In this document: piece after piece, positions 63,705 to 64,000 of the stretch
Numbering within the stretch: position 1 is the first letter of the stretch
How the letters are laid out: every line of letters starts with the position of its first letter
Assembly (NCBI RefSeq): GCF_016862115.1
Contig: NZ_BOMI01000006.1
Span: 1 to 64,000 of the forward strand
Reading direction: 5' to 3'
Length of the DNA stretch: 64,000 nucleotides
DNA from: Paractinoplanes deccanensis
GTDB taxonomy: Bacteria > Actinomycetota > Actinomycetes > Mycobacteriales > Micromonosporaceae
The notes under the pieces: model-generated
Told to the model about the DNA's origin: nothing
The model's input: only the letters and a program-made list of their open reading frames with translations
Databases searched by the model: none
Program-made: the position numbers and the translations under genes

Positions 63705-63998
63705 ATGCGACTGCTCCCGGTCTCCTACGGCTCCCTGCTGGCCGTGGGAGGCTGGCTGGTCTTCTGGTGGCTGGCCGTCCCCCGGCACGACATCTGCGCG
63801 ATGGTCTACCCGGCCCCCGCCGGGTGCGGCGCCGACCGGGTCCCGGTCGCCGCCCTGTGGACCGTCGTCACCGCGGTCCTCTACGGCATCGTGCTGTTCT
63901 CCGCGGGCCGCCCCCGCCGTCGCCGGCCGGGCACCCTGGCCCTCACCGGCCTGACGATCACAGCCCCCTGCGGGTACGTCTCGGTGCTCTACGCCTGA
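63705..63998 (+). CDS. Small membrane protein
   Basis: 97 residues with three hydrophobic helices (about 8-25, 47-66, 79-95) and a basic loop GRPRRRRPG. Two cysteines (CAMVYPAPAGC) lie in the first outside loop and could form a disulfide. TATCGT lies seven bases before the ATG (leaderless pattern), so it is probably not part of the NurA operon. Function unknown. Confidence 0.65.
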   Translation: MRLLPVSYGSLLAVGGWLVFWWLAVPRHDICAMVYPAPAGCGADRVPVAALWTVVTAVLYGIVLFSAGRPRRRRPGTLALTGLTITAPCGYVSVLYA

Positions 63999-64000
63999 GC

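Overview
This 64 kb window comes from the chromosome of a high-GC actinomycete. It is most likely a member of the Micromonosporaceae such as Actinoplanes or Micromonospora. The evidence is very high G+C in third codon positions, frequent GTG/TTG starts, an Lsr2 nucleoid protein, the biotin-synthase helper BsaP beside bioB, CebR/CelR-type cellulose operators, polyphosphate-glucokinase-like and TAXI-TRAP genes, and many starts that look leaderless (a TAnnnT-like -10 box six to eight bases before the start codon). There are no rRNA or tRNA genes and no CRISPR array. The only mobile-element gene is one isolated tnpB.

Layout. 0.2-9.1 kb: an MDR quinone oxidoreductase with a hexapeptide-repeat insertion, a chemoreceptor, a protein O-mannosyltransferase, an uncharacterised gene with a 17-codon leader ORF, and a TAXI-TRAP transporter (fused permease plus lipoprotein). 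9.1-13.3 kb: an intradiol-dioxygenase-like protein, an acyl-CoA synthetase and a tnpB whose RuvC site looks rearranged. 13.3-22 kb: a GT39-type glycosyltransferase, an SDR/TetR operon with a perfect 14-bp inverted-repeat operator, an acyl-CoA ligase, a small secreted protein, a zinc alcohol dehydrogenase, a GMC/cholesterol-oxidase-like flavoenzyme and a minisatellite-rich gap. 22-31 kb: an SDR, lsr2, a GH12-CBM2 cellulase under a perfect CebR box, a three-subunit molybdenum aldehyde oxidoreductase whose large subunit is frameshifted, an epimerase and a GT-C enzyme. 31-40.5 kb: a GT87 enzyme, a GGDEF-EAL protein, a methyltransferase, ROK kinase plus HAD, a TrmH-type methylase, a CNNM/CBS protein and an AlkA-type glycosylase.

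40.7-47.9 kb: an envelope cluster (three secreted proteins, then an ECF sigma factor with its zinc anti-sigma factor), an orphan CebR box, a methyltransferase/TetR divergent pair with twin operators, and a GrpB protein. 47.9-52.5 kb: biotin genes bioF-bioD on one strand and bioB-bsaP on the other. BioD carries about 490 residues of low-complexity repeats before its P-loop. 52.5-57 kb: an ACT-GNAT acetyltransferase, an ACT protein, a tiny Cys-rich protein, an atypical SDR and a second sigma factor with its partner.

57-63.7 kb is the most striking region. Four genes in one tight operon encode a HerA-like ATPase, SbcD/Mre11, SbcC/Rad50 and a NurA-like nuclease. This is the classic archaeal DNA-end-resection set. 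Two perfect DnaA boxes lie upstream, and a 25-codon ORF bridges sbcD to sbcC through ATGA overlaps at both ends.

A recurring theme is short tandem-repeat expansion (17-39 bp units), both inside coding regions (MDR, TRAP permease tail, BioD) and in the gaps between convergent genes.
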